Assembly (NCBI GenBank): GCA_944385935.1
Contig: CALWZC010000005.1
Location: 62,001-126,000 of the forward strand
Direction of reading: 5' to 3'
Length of the DNA: 64,000 nt
DNA from: an uncultured Anaerofilum sp.
GTDB lineage: Bacteria > Bacillota > Clostridia > Oscillospirales > Ruminococcaceae
This document shows positions 53,417 to 62,139 of this stretch, in pieces. The notes beneath the pieces were generated by a model. The model was not told where the DNA came from and ran no database searches. It saw only the letters and a list, made by a program, of their open reading frames with translations. The position numbers and the translations under genes are program-made. How positions within the stretch are numbered: the stretch's first letter is position 1; each line of letters starts with the position of its first letter.

Positions 53417-54877
53417 ATGGAATTTCAATCGGGAATATTTCTTGTGTTTTTTGTCATGGTGTTAATACTCTATCATGCCTTGCCCACCAAAGCAAAACCT
53501 GTGGTGTTGTTGGGGGCAAATCTACTGTTTTATGCAGTGGGTGGAGTGCAGTGGGTACCCCTTTTGGTGGCTTGTATTGTGTTTAGCTGGGCAGTTGCCT
53601 TATGGATGGACAAGATACAAAACCAAAAAGCAAGGTTGGCATTGCTGTGGGTATCTGTAATAGGATTTGTTGGACTACTGTTCTATTTTAAATATTTTTC
53701 CACTTTAATGCGCGGAATACTGGGCTATTGGCAGCAAATTCTGGCTCCTTTGGGGGTTAGCTTTTTCACATTTACCATACTAGGGTATTTGATTGATGTT
53801 TACTGGAAAGCACAACCGGCAGAAAAAAATTTAGTGAAATATGCTGTTTTTGTTAGTATGTTTGCCCAAATTAGCTCTGGCCCCATTGAGCGAGCAGAAA
53901 ACATGTTGCCCCAGCTATCCCAGCCAAAACCATACGATTATGACCGGCTGGCTTGTGGATTTAGCCGAATCTTATGGGGCTTTTTTAAAAAATTTGTTTT
54001 GGCCAATAAAATTGGCAGCATGGTAGCAGTGGTATATGGAGATGTGGAAGGATTCAGTGGGCCGTTTTTGGTGTTGGCTTCACTGCTATATTCCTATCAG
54101 TTGTACCTAGACTTTGGCGGATACTCTGATATTGCCATTGGTATTATGCAAGCATTGGGCTTTGACGTGATGGAAAACTTCCGTCGCCCCTTTGCGGCTC
54201 GCAGTTATACACAGCTATGGGATAGATGGCACATTAGTTTGACAAGTTGGTTCCGAGACTATGTATTTACTCCCATTAGTTTCAGCATTCGCGGTGTACA
54301 AGGAAAAGCAGGAAAAGCACTGGGATGGTTGGCAATTTTTATTATTTTTCCTCTCAGTGGTATCTGGCATGGTACAGGGCTAGGCTTTCTTATGTGGGGC
54401 GTGCTAAATGGAATCTTTATGGTAATAGGAAAGATGACCACCAAAAGGCGGCGGAAATGGGCAAAGAAAAATCCATTGTACAAAAATGCCTTTGTAAAAG
54501 CCTTTATCCAATGCGGGTGCGTATACTTAATGTTCACCGCTTGTATTGTCTTTTTCCGAGCAGAAAGTATTCAGCAAGCATTGCAAATTTATGCTGGATT
54601 TTTTGGCGGATGGGTAGAAACACTATTTTCCCCCGCTACTGTTGTATCTGGACTAAAAGAAATGGGAATTGGGCGAGTAGCCATTCTATTGATAGGTGGG
54701 GGTTCTGTTTTGGTAGAGTTGGCAGAATATGCTGCTGAAAAGAAAGAACAGAGCATTGGTCTATGGCTGCATAGCCTGCGTGCCCCCTTGCGTTGGGCTG
54801 CATATTATGCCCAACTGTTGGCTTTGGCATTCTATGGGGTACTGGGGCAATCGTCCTTTATTTATCGTCAATTTTAA
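53417..54877 (+). CDS. MBOAT-family membrane O-acyltransferase
   Basis: The 486-residue protein has about ten to twelve membrane helices. It has the AlgI/PatA-type motifs DLDFGGYSDIAIG-like (YLDFGGYSDIAIG), RRPFAARSYTQLWDRWHISLTSW and SGIWHGTG with the expected catalytic His318. Such proteins move an acyl group, usually acetyl, from the cytoplasm to a surface polymer. It is paired with an SGNH-type protein next door. The target could be capsule, wall polymer or peptidoglycan. Confidence 0.88.
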   Translation: MEFQSGIFLVFFVMVLILYHALPTKAKPVVLLGANLLFYAVGGVQWVPLLVACIVFSWAVALWMDKIQNQKARLALLWVSVIGFVGLLFYFKYFSTLMRGILGYWQQILAPLGVSFFTFTILGYLIDVYWKAQPAEKNLVKYAVFVSMFAQISSGPIERAENMLPQLSQPKPYDYDRLACGFSRILWGFFKKFVLANKIGSMVAVVYGDVEGFSGPFLVLASLLYSYQLYLDFGGYSDIAIGIMQALGFDVMENFRRPFAARSYTQLWDRWHISLTSWFRDYVFTPISFSIRGVQGKAGKALGWLAIFIIFPLSGIWHGTGLGFLMWGVLNGIFMVIGKMTTKRRRKWAKKNPLYKNAFVKAFIQCGCVYLMFTACIVFFRAESIQQALQIYAGFFGGWVETLFSPATVVSGLKEMGIGRVAILLIGGGSVLVELAEYAAEKKEQSIGLWLHSLRAPLRWAAYYAQLLALAFYGVLGQSSFIYRQF

Positions 54878-54900
54878 GGGAGGAAAATAGAGATAAGGAT

Positions 54901-55968
54901 ATGAAAAAATTACTATGTGGAGCTTTGGTATTTCTTCCCTTTGTGCTGTTTATAGTAGGGATAAACTACTATGCAGACCCTGCTAATATTTTGCAGGTAG
55001 GGTATGAGCAGAAAGTAGCAGAAATACTGGTGCAGGGAAAAAATGCTTCTAACATCCGAAATATGGATGACCGTGCCTTGATTCGGGAATATGCCGAAAA
55101 TACCTCTTTGAAAATTGATACCCTGCTACTGGGTTCCAGCCACAGTATGCAGGTGACAAAGGAAATTACTGGTGACCCCAATACCTTTTGTGCAGGGGTA
55201 ACCGGTTCGGATTTGCGGGATTGTATTTCTATTTGGAGACTGATGCTGCAACAAGGGCAAATGCCAAAGCGGGTGATTTTAACCATTGACCCTTGGATGT
55301 TGGCAGAAGGATGTCTAGAGAAACGTGCCATGACCGATGGATATGTGGAATTTTGCAAAGAGCATGGAACAACAGCTTTGGCAACAGCAGGAAATTGGCA
55401 GGCAAAATTAGAAAAACTAAGCCAAGCATTTAGCCTAACATATTTTCAAAGCAGTGTACAATATTTACAAAAAGGGTTAGATAAAACCCGTGACCCCATT
55501 CCCACAGAGGAGTTTTACACACAAACAGATATGCGCCGAGCAGATGGTAGCTATGGATATAACGCTGAGCTTCGGGATGTTACACCAGAAAATATGTATG
55601 ACCGTGTAAAAGATTATATTTTGTTTAAGCCAGAACTAATGCAGGATTTTGATGGTATCAATCCCTTGTTGCAAACACAGCTAGAACTGTTTATTGATGA
55701 AATGCAACAAAAGGGTACAGAGGTGACCTTGTTTTTATCTCCCTTTAATAATGCCTATTATGACCACATGAGTAGCCAAACGGATAACTATGTGGAAATG
55801 TTGTCTGTGGAGCCATTAGTACGGAACATTGCAAAAGAAAAAGGTGTGCAGGTCATTGGTTCCTATGACCCATATGCTTGTGGTTTAACACAAATGGATT
55901 TTTATGATGGACTGCATTGCTCCAGCGAATCTGTTAAGCGTTTCTGGGGCAAGACCATTAAAGATTGA
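54901..55968 (+). CDS. SGNH-like membrane-anchored O-acyltransferase partner
   Basis: The 355-residue protein has one N-terminal membrane helix (about 3-20) and an outer-face domain with LLLGSSHSM (Ser79 or Ser82 near the nucleophile position) and DGLH with Asp336 and His339. This is the SGNH-hydrolase layout seen in DltD-, AlgJ- and PatB-like partners of MBOAT proteins, which pass the acyl group to the glycan. It begins 23 bases after the MBOAT gene; the ribosome binding site is close and weak. Confidence 0.72.
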   Translation: MKKLLCGALVFLPFVLFIVGINYYADPANILQVGYEQKVAEILVQGKNASNIRNMDDRALIREYAENTSLKIDTLLLGSSHSMQVTKEITGDPNTFCAGVTGSDLRDCISIWRLMLQQGQMPKRVILTIDPWMLAEGCLEKRAMTDGYVEFCKEHGTTALATAGNWQAKLEKLSQAFSLTYFQSSVQYLQKGLDKTRDPIPTEEFYTQTDMRRADGSYGYNAELRDVTPENMYDRVKDYILFKPELMQDFDGINPLLQTQLELFIDEMQQKGTEVTLFLSPFNNAYYDHMSSQTDNYVEMLSVEPLVRNIAKEKGVQVIGSYDPYACGLTQMDFYDGLHCSSESVKRFWGKTIKD

Positions 55969-55988
55969 GAGCAAAAGGAGGGCAAACC

Positions 55989-57230
55989 ATGGCCCATCTG
56001 TTGATAGTTGGTGCAGGTGCTGCGGGAATGACCGCGGCAGGTGAAGCACTACGGCTGGGGTGTGATGTGACACTATTTGAACACACCAATTTGCCGGGAA
56101 AGAAAATTTTGGTGACTGGAAAAGGCCGTTGTAATGTAACAAACAACTGTGATGAGCAGGAATTTTTGCGCCATGTACGGACAAATCCCAGATTTTTATT
56201 TTCTGCCATTGCAGCCTTTCCACCCCAAAAAACTATGGAGTGGATGGAATCTTTAGGGGTTCCACTGAAAACCGAGCGAGGGAGAAGAGTATTTCCTGTA
56301 AGCGACAGTGCAGAAGATATACGCCATGCCTTGTGTGATTGGTGCAAAGGTGCAAAGATGGTGTATAAAGATGTGGAACAGCTACTGTTAGAGGATGGCA
56401 AAGCGGTGGGAGTAAAAACCACCGATGGAACCTGTTTTTATGGGGATGGGGTATTGATTGCTACAGGCGGCGTGTCCTATCCCTCCACTGGAAGCACAGG
56501 GGATGGTTATCGGTTGGCACAGCAGGCGGGACACGGACTAGTGCCCCCTGTTGCCAGCTTAGTGAGCCTTGTAGCAAAGGGTGGAGAATGCCGCCGTATG
56601 ATGGGTCTTGCACTGAAAAATGTTTCTTTGCGTTTGGAAGAAAACGGGAAAACAGTATTCGAGGAGCAAGGAGAAATGCTATTCACTCACTTTGGCATTT
56701 CAGGGCCTTTGGTGCTGTCTGCCAGTGCATGGATTCGAGATTTACAAAAATACCAGTATCAGGGTGTAATTGACCTGAAACCAGCCCTAAGCGAAGAACA
56801 GCTTTATGCTCGTATAACACGGGATTTTGAACTTTTGGCAGGGAAAAATGCAGCAAACTGTTTGCAAAAATTGGTGCCCTCCACTATGCAGCCGGTTTTG
56901 TTGGAGCGATGGGGCATAGACACAGAAATGAGAGTAAACCAAATTGAAAGAACCAAACGGTTGGAGCTAGTAAAGCTGTTGAAAAACTTTGTGGTTCCTA
57001 TTCGTGCAAGGGGTGATTTGGAACATGCTGTGATTACTTCTGGTGGTGTGCCTGTAAAAGAAGTAGCCCCACGGACAATGGAATCCAAAAAAGCAGAAAA
57101 TCTCTTTTTTGCTGGGGAAGTGTTGGACTTGGATGCCTACACCGGAGGATACAATTTGCAGATTGCTTTTGCTACGGCTATGGCAGCAGCAAAAGGCTTT
57201 GCGGAAAATTTTGGTCTGGGTGACTGGTGA
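55989..57230 (+). CDS. HI0933-family FAD-dependent oxidoreductase (BaiN/YhiN-like)
   Basis: The 413-residue flavoprotein starts LLIVGAGAAGMTAAGEAL, a GxGxxG FAD loop, and has GKGRCNVTN, LFTHFGISGP and EVLDLDAYTGGYNLQIAFATG-like C-terminal runs (ending YNLQIAFATAMAA). The physiological substrate is not established; some relatives reduce bile-acid intermediates, others have no known role. It is in the conserved order before cmk, plsC and ispH. AAAGGAGG precedes the ATG at 55989. Confidence 0.88.
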   Translation: MAHLLIVGAGAAGMTAAGEALRLGCDVTLFEHTNLPGKKILVTGKGRCNVTNNCDEQEFLRHVRTNPRFLFSAIAAFPPQKTMEWMESLGVPLKTERGRRVFPVSDSAEDIRHALCDWCKGAKMVYKDVEQLLLEDGKAVGVKTTDGTCFYGDGVLIATGGVSYPSTGSTGDGYRLAQQAGHGLVPPVASLVSLVAKGGECRRMMGLALKNVSLRLEENGKTVFEEQGEMLFTHFGISGPLVLSASAWIRDLQKYQYQGVIDLKPALSEEQLYARITRDFELLAGKNAANCLQKLVPSTMQPVLLERWGIDTEMRVNQIERTKRLELVKLLKNFVVPIRARGDLEHAVITSGGVPVKEVAPRTMESKKAENLFFAGEVLDLDAYTGGYNLQIAFATAMAAAKGFAENFGLGDW

Positions 57231-57260
57231 GTTTGTGTAAAATACAAAGGAGATAATACA

Positions 57261-57929
57261 ATGATTTCTGTTGCAATTGATGGCCCTTCTGGGGCGGGTA
57301 AATCCACATTGGCAAAACAACTGGCGGTCGAATTAGGTTTTATTTATGTAGATACTGGTGCTATGTATCGCTCCATTGGGCTGTACGGAATGCGCAAGGA
57401 AATTGATATTAAAGACCCTGTACAGGTTGAGGGTGTACTGAGTGAAATAAACATTTCTTTGGCATTTCAAGAAGGTACCCAACATATTTATTTGAATAAC
57501 GAGGATGTATCGGAAAAGGTTCGTGCTGAGCAGGCAGGAATGGCTGCCAGCGTGGTGGCACAGCAACCTGCGGTACGGCAATTTTTGCTAGAATTGCAGA
57601 GAGATATGGCAGAAAAAAACAATATTTTAATGGATGGGCGAGATATTGGTACAGTTGTTTTGCCCAATGCTACCGTGAAAATCTATCTTACTGCCAGTGT
57701 GGAAGCAAGGGCAAATAGAAGATACAAAGAGTTGCAGGAAAAAGGAAATCCAGAAACCTTTGAAAAAGTAAAAAAAGACATTGAAGAACGAGATTGGCAG
57801 GATATGAACCGAGAAATTTCTCCGCTGAAAAAAGCAGCGGATGCAGTGGAAGTGGATACTTCTGCATTGAATTTGCAGCAAAGTTTTGATGTTTTGCTGG
57901 ATTTGATTCGGCAAAAAGCCAATTTGTAA
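57261..57929 (+). CDS. cmk: Cytidylate kinase
   Basis: The 222-residue enzyme phosphorylates CMP and dCMP. The P-loop GPSGAGKST is at 8-16, followed by YVDTGAMYR, and MDGRDIGTVVLP is the CMP-binding stretch. Length and neighbours are typical. AAAGGAG precedes the ATG. Confidence 0.96.
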   Translation: MISVAIDGPSGAGKSTLAKQLAVELGFIYVDTGAMYRSIGLYGMRKEIDIKDPVQVEGVLSEINISLAFQEGTQHIYLNNEDVSEKVRAEQAGMAASVVAQQPAVRQFLLELQRDMAEKNNILMDGRDIGTVVLPNATVKIYLTASVEARANRRYKELQEKGNPETFEKVKKDIEERDWQDMNREISPLKKAADAVEVDTSALNLQQSFDVLLDLIRQKANL

Positions 57930-57943
57930 AAGGAGAACATTTC

Positions 57944-58636
57944 ATGGCATATCGCATTGTTGCTACTGTGTTATGGGTAGTTTGGCATTTGGTATTTCGC
58001 ATTCATACAGTGGGCAAGGAAAAAATTAAAGGGTTACGGCAGTATGTCCTCTGTCCAAATCATATTTCGGCAGTAGACCCACTATTTATTGTCCTTGCAC
58101 GAGCATGGGAGCCTCAAATGTTGGTGATGGGCAAGGAGGAACTATTTGAAATTCATCCCTTTATTTCATGGTTTTTCCATAAAATGGGGGTAATCCCTGT
58201 AAACCGAGGCAAGGGAGATACAGGAGCTGTGGAATATTGCATTTCTGGGGTGAAACAGGGAAAAGGCTTGCTGATTTTTCCAGAAGGAACCCGCACAAAG
58301 GATGGAATGCCCGGAAAACCAAAAAGCGGAGCTTTTGTGGTTGCTGCCGCTGCTAATGCACAGCTTGTTCCTTGTAGGATTATTTATCACGCTGGTGGGC
58401 CTAAGTTGTTTAGCAAGGTAACAGTAGTATATGGTGACCCTATTTCTTGCCAAGAATTGGGGCTGGAGGGTGAACAGCACAGTGCTGCTGGATTGCGAAA
58501 AGCAAAAGCGTGGTTAAGCCAGCAATGGCAGCAGATGTATGAAGAAAATACTACACAGCAACAAAAACAGATTGACCAAAAACGAATAGAATTGCTGTGC
58601 AGTGGACAAAAGGAGCAGGAAAATGGAAATTGTTAA
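57944..58636 (+). CDS. plsC: 1-acyl-sn-glycerol-3-phosphate acyltransferase
   Basis: The 230-residue membrane-associated enzyme makes phosphatidic acid. It has the HX4D motif His40-Asp45 in NHISAVDP and FPEGTRTKDG (about 112-121). The C-terminus is Gln-rich. It overlaps ispH by 14 bases. Confidence 0.93.
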   Translation: MAYRIVATVLWVVWHLVFRIHTVGKEKIKGLRQYVLCPNHISAVDPLFIVLARAWEPQMLVMGKEELFEIHPFISWFFHKMGVIPVNRGKGDTGAVEYCISGVKQGKGLLIFPEGTRTKDGMPGKPKSGAFVVAAAANAQLVPCRIIYHAGGPKLFSKVTVVYGDPISCQELGLEGEQHSAAGLRKAKAWLSQQWQQMYEENTTQQQKQIDQKRIELLCSGQKEQENGNC

Positions 58637-60551
58637 AGCAAAAACTGCTGGTTTCTGTTTTGGAGTAGATAGAGCAGTAAAATTGACCTATGACCTTTTG
58701 GAAAAGGGAAATAAAATTGCCACATTGGGGCCACTGATTCATAATCCCCAATGTGTGGCGGATTTGGAAGCAAAGGGTGCGGTGACTGCCAATAGCCCCG
58801 AGGATATCCCCGAGGGATATGAAGTGATTATCCGTAGCCATGGTGTATCTGAGCAGGTGGAGCACCAACTGAAACAAAAATGTAAAAAGGTGCATGACGC
58901 CACCTGTCCTTTTGTGGCAAAGATTCACCGTATTGCCAAACAGGCAGAAACAGAGGGAAAAACCTTGCTGGTGGCAGGCAATCCCCAACATCCAGAAGTG
59001 GAAGGAATTGTTGGTCACAGTGCTGGAGAAGTGTTTGTGTTTGAAAATTTGCAGCAGTTAGAGGAAATTTCTACCCCAGAAATTTGGGAAAAAGGGGTTT
59101 TTGTAGTTGCACAAACCACTTTTCAGGTAACAAAATGGTTAGAATGTGCAGAGTTTATCAAAAAGGTATATACAAACGCAAAAATTTTTGATACAATATG
59201 TAATGCAACATTGGCGAGGCAGGAAGAGGCCGAGGAGTTGAGCCGTCGATGTGACCTTATGGTGATTATCGGTGGACATCATTCTTCTAATACCCAAAAG
59301 CTGGTGAGTGTTGCCCGGCAATTTACAAAGGCCATTGCAGTGGAAACTGCGGCGGAGTTGGATTTGCAACAGCTGAAAGGGCTGAAACGGGTGGGCGTTA
59401 CCGCAGGGGCTTCCACGCCATCGTCTGTAATTGAGGAGGTACTTAACAGGATGAGCGATGTAATTCGTGAAGAGGAACTGAGCTTTGAGGAAATGATTAA
59501 CAGCGATTCCATGAAGCCAGTTCGCGCTGGGGATATTGTGAAAGGAGTCGTGACCAGCATTCTGCCCAACGAAATCCAGGTCGACATTGACGGCAAGCAA
59601 ACCGGCATTGTGAAGTTCGACGATTTCACCGACGACGCCAGCGTACAGCTGAATGAGGCTGTAAAGGTGGGCGAGGAGCTGGAGCTGTATGTGCTGAATG
59701 TACGTGACCAGGAGGGCATCGCCAACCTGAGCCGCAAGAAGCTGGAAGAGAACAAGGGCCGTCAGGAAGTTCGTGAGGCTGCTGAGAACGGCACTGTTTT
59801 GGAAGGCACTGTCAGCGAAGTAAACAAGGGCGGTTTGGTTGTGAAGGTAAAGGGTGTGCGTGTATTCGTACCCGCTTCTCAAACTACTCTGCGTCGTAAC
59901 GAGGACTACTCTGCACTGGACAAGCAGAAGGTGCAGCTGGTAATTAAGGAGTACAATCCTCCCCGCCGCATTGTAGGCTCTATCCGTGAGGTTTTGGCAG
60001 CAGAAGCTGATGCAAAGCGTGCAGCTTTCTGGGAGACCGTAGAGGAAGGCAAAACCTACACTGGTGTAGTAAAGAGCTTGACCAGCTATGGTGCATTTGT
60101 AGACATCGGTGGCGTGGATGGTTTGGTACACATCAGCGAGTTGAGCTGGAACCGTATCAAGCACCCCAGCGAGATGCTGAGCGTTGGCGACACCATCGAA
60201 GTATATGTAAAATCTCTGGATAATGAGAACAAGAAGGTTTCCTTGGGCTACAAGAAGGCCGAGGACAATCCTTGGGAGAAGCTGAAGAATGAATATCCCA
60301 TTGGCAGCGTGTTTACTGCTCCTGTAGTAAGCTTGACCAAGTTCGGTGCATTTGTTCGTATTCTGCCCGGCGTAGATGGCTTGGTTCACATCAGTGAGAT
60401 TTCCAACGAGCGTGTTGAGAAGGTTCAGGATGCTTTGCAGGTTGGCGATGAAGTTCAGGTAAAATTGCTGGATGTTGATTTTGACAAAAAGCGCATTAGC
60501 CTGTCCATGAAGGCTGTTCAGGAGAACACCGAGGAAGCAACCGAAGAGTAA
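58623..60551 (+). CDS. ispH: IspH (HMBPP reductase) fused to ribosomal protein S1 repeats
   Basis: The 642-residue protein has an IspH half (1-280) that makes IPP and DMAPP in the non-mevalonate pathway; Cys12, Cys95 and Cys193 bind the [4Fe-4S] cluster. The second half (about 295-640) holds four S1 RNA-binding repeats, such as TSYGAFVDIGGVDGLVHISE. This fusion is known in Clostridia. An internal ATG at 59451 (residue 277, MSDVIREEE) with GAGGAGG 11 bases upstream could give a separate S1-like protein of 366 residues. GC-rich, strongly biased codons begin near 59530, unlike the IspH half. Main start 58623 has AGGAG. Confidence 0.94.
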   Translation: MEIVKAKTAGFCFGVDRAVKLTYDLLEKGNKIATLGPLIHNPQCVADLEAKGAVTANSPEDIPEGYEVIIRSHGVSEQVEHQLKQKCKKVHDATCPFVAKIHRIAKQAETEGKTLLVAGNPQHPEVEGIVGHSAGEVFVFENLQQLEEISTPEIWEKGVFVVAQTTFQVTKWLECAEFIKKVYTNAKIFDTICNATLARQEEAEELSRRCDLMVIIGGHHSSNTQKLVSVARQFTKAIAVETAAELDLQQLKGLKRVGVTAGASTPSSVIEEVLNRMSDVIREEELSFEEMINSDSMKPVRAGDIVKGVVTSILPNEIQVDIDGKQTGIVKFDDFTDDASVQLNEAVKVGEELELYVLNVRDQEGIANLSRKKLEENKGRQEVREAAENGTVLEGTVSEVNKGGLVVKVKGVRVFVPASQTTLRRNEDYSALDKQKVQLVIKEYNPPRRIVGSIREVLAAEADAKRAAFWETVEEGKTYTGVVKSLTSYGAFVDIGGVDGLVHISELSWNRIKHPSEMLSVGDTIEVYVKSLDNENKKVSLGYKKAEDNPWEKLKNEYPIGSVFTAPVVSLTKFGAFVRILPGVDGLVHISEISNERVEKVQDALQVGDEVQVKLLDVDFDKKRISLSMKAVQENTEEATEE

Positions 60552-60560
60552 TTCTGTGGT

Positions 60561-60598
60561 AAAAACTCCCTGTGCATTTTGGTGCACAGGGAGTTTTT
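60561..60598 (+). terminator. Terminator of ispH-rpsA
   Basis: A perfect 16-pair stem (60561-60576 with 60583-60598) with loop TTTTGG is followed by further Ts. Confidence 0.92.
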
Positions 60599-60724
60599 TT
60601 GTGCATTTTTCCAAGAAAAAGGTTGTAAAAAAAATAAAAAAAGGGTATGATAAAAAAGAAGCCAAAAATGGGGCTGGTGAAAAAAGCAGAACCATGGCTT
60701 TTTATAAAAAGAGGAGTGAAGTTC

Positions 60725-61102
60725 TTGAGCATAAAAAAACAAGGGCTGACCGCAGCCCTGCTTTCTGTGGGAGTTTTGGCAATCAGTTTGGGAAGTTGTA
60801 TGGCACCTTTGATTCCTACCCAGCAGGTGACCTATACAGACGGAACCTACCGTGGTACAGCTGCGGGCATGATGGGAGATGTTACTGTAGAAGTAGTGGT
60901 AAAAGACCATGCAATTTCTTCTATTGTATTAAAAGAACATAAAGAAACAGATGGAATTTATCAAAAAGCAGAGCAGGGAGTAATTGCAAGCATTTTGGAA
61001 AATCAGAGCACAGAAGTGGATGCCGTTTCTGGTGCAACAAAAACTTCTAATGCAATTATGAAAGCTGTGGAAGATGCATTGAAAGATGCTGCAAAGGCAT
61101 AA
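60725..61102 (+). CDS. FMN-binding-domain lipoprotein
   Basis: I chose the TTG at 60725 with GAGGAG eight bases upstream, giving 125 residues: a hydrophobic signal, a possible lipobox LGSC (Cys25) and an FMN-binding domain. DAVSGATKTS (99-108) fits the D-x-x-S-G-A-T motif where ApbE attaches FMN to Thr105. This suggests an extracytoplasmic flavoprotein in electron transfer, as in extracellular electron transport or Rnf/Nqr-like systems. No ApbE gene is in the window. The small membrane peptide 16 bases downstream may be a partner. Confidence 0.75.
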   Translation: MSIKKQGLTAALLSVGVLAISLGSCMAPLIPTQQVTYTDGTYRGTAAGMMGDVTVEVVVKDHAISSIVLKEHKETDGIYQKAEQGVIASILENQSTEVDAVSGATKTSNAIMKAVEDALKDAAKA

Positions 61103-61118
61103 TAACTTGGAGGGTACT

Positions 61119-61250
61119 ATGAAAAAAGGAATGTCTGTTGCTGCTTTAACCCTTGGAATTGTGGGAGCAGTAGTATCTATTTGTGGAATTGTTTTGGCAG
61201 GAGTGTCTCTGGGTAAGTGTGAGAACCATAAGAAAGGAAAAATTGTATGA
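61119..61250 (+). CDS. Small single-helix membrane protein (43 residues)
   Basis: An ATG at 61119 with GGAGGG four bases upstream reads 43 codons: a short basic start, a hydrophobic helix (about 6-31) and a basic tail CENHKKGKIV. Its stop overlaps the deoC ATG by four bases (ATGA), which supports real translation. The family is not recognised. Being next to an FMN-binding lipoprotein, it may be a membrane tether or small transport/redox subunit. Confidence 0.6.
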   Translation: MKKGMSVAALTLGIVGAVVSICGIVLAGVSLGKCENHKKGKIV

Positions 61251-61915
61251 CTCGACAAGAAATTTTGGCAACCGTAGACCATACTCTATTAAAACCTGAA
61301 GCAACATGGGAAGATATTCAACGCATTTGTGATGAAGCAGTGGAAAATCATACAGCTTCTATCTGTATTAATCCCAGCTATATCAAGCAGGCAGTAGAAT
61401 ATTTGCAGGGGCGTGTGCCTGTATGCACAGTGATTGGTTTTCCTTTGGGAGCAAATACTACCGCTGTGAAAGTCTTTGAAGCAGAACAAGCCATTGCCGA
61501 TGGCGCACAAGAAATTGATATGGTTATCAATATTGGTGCTCTGAAGTCGGGTAATGTGGAATTGGTAGAAAAAGAAATTGCAGCTATCAAAAAAGCCATT
61601 GGAAACCACATTTTAAAGGTAATTATAGAAACTTGCTTGCTGACAGAGCAAGAAAAAGAATTGATGTGTGAGGTAGTTTGCCGAGCAGGTGCAGATTACA
61701 TTAAAACATCTACTGGATTTTCCACAGCAGGTGCAACCTTTGCAGATATTGAGCTTTTTGCAAGATGTGTAAAAGGACGTTGCAAAATCAAGGCAGCAGG
61801 GGGAATCCGTACAGTGGAGGACATGGAGAAGTTTATTTCTCTAGGAGCCAGCCGTTTGGGAACATCCAGTGCTATCAAAATTTTAAATCAGGAAAAAACA
61901 GAGTCAAGTTATTGA
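61247..61915 (+). CDS. deoC: Deoxyribose-phosphate aldolase
   Basis: The 222-residue TIM-barrel enzyme splits 2-deoxyribose-5-phosphate to glyceraldehyde-3-phosphate and acetaldehyde. Lys153 in YIKTSTGF is the Schiff-base lysine, and CKIKAAGGIRT contains the second active-site lysine. It is translationally coupled to the small membrane protein upstream. Confidence 0.95.
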   Translation: MTRQEILATVDHTLLKPEATWEDIQRICDEAVENHTASICINPSYIKQAVEYLQGRVPVCTVIGFPLGANTTAVKVFEAEQAIADGAQEIDMVINIGALKSGNVELVEKEIAAIKKAIGNHILKVIIETCLLTEQEKELMCEVVCRAGADYIKTSTGFSTAGATFADIELFARCVKGRCKIKAAGGIRTVEDMEKFISLGASRLGTSSAIKILNQEKTESSY

Positions 61916-61922
61916 GTTTTTG

Positions 61923-61954
61923 CTGCCCAAATCGCTGGTTTGGGCAGTTTTTTT
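61923..61954 (+). terminator. Terminator of deoC
   Basis: CTGCCCAAA (61923-61931) pairs perfectly with TTTGGGCAG (61939-61947), followed by seven Ts. Confidence 0.92.
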
Positions 61955-61982
61955 GTGGAAAGAGGAAAAAATAGGACAGTTC

Positions 61983-62011
61983 TTGAAAGTGGAAAAATAA
62001 CATGCTATAAT
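61983..62011 (+). promoter_or_regulatory. Promoter of the capsule/exopolysaccharide operon
   Basis: TTGAAA (61983-61988) and TATAAT (62006-62011) are 17 bases apart. The leader to the first start codon is about 120 bases; I recognise no riboswitch in it. Confidence 0.85.
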
Positions 62012-62139
62012 AGGGAAGATAACATAAAAAATAGGTCATATTTTGTCTTTTTTTACAAAATCTATTGTGAAGAGAATGAAAATGTGATAGAATGCCGCTT
62101 GAATTGTTGGCAGCAACTTAGACTCAGGAGGAATTAGCG

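Noticed and set aside
59139..60695. A 518-residue minus-strand ORF opposite ispH-rpsA
   Set aside because: The plus strand has clear IspH and S1 motifs. The strong codon bias of the S1 half avoids codons whose complement is a stop, which explains the open antisense frame.
62012..62139. Riboswitch in the leader of the capsule operon
   Set aside because: The leader is AT-rich without a stable nested fold or a terminator before the start codon.
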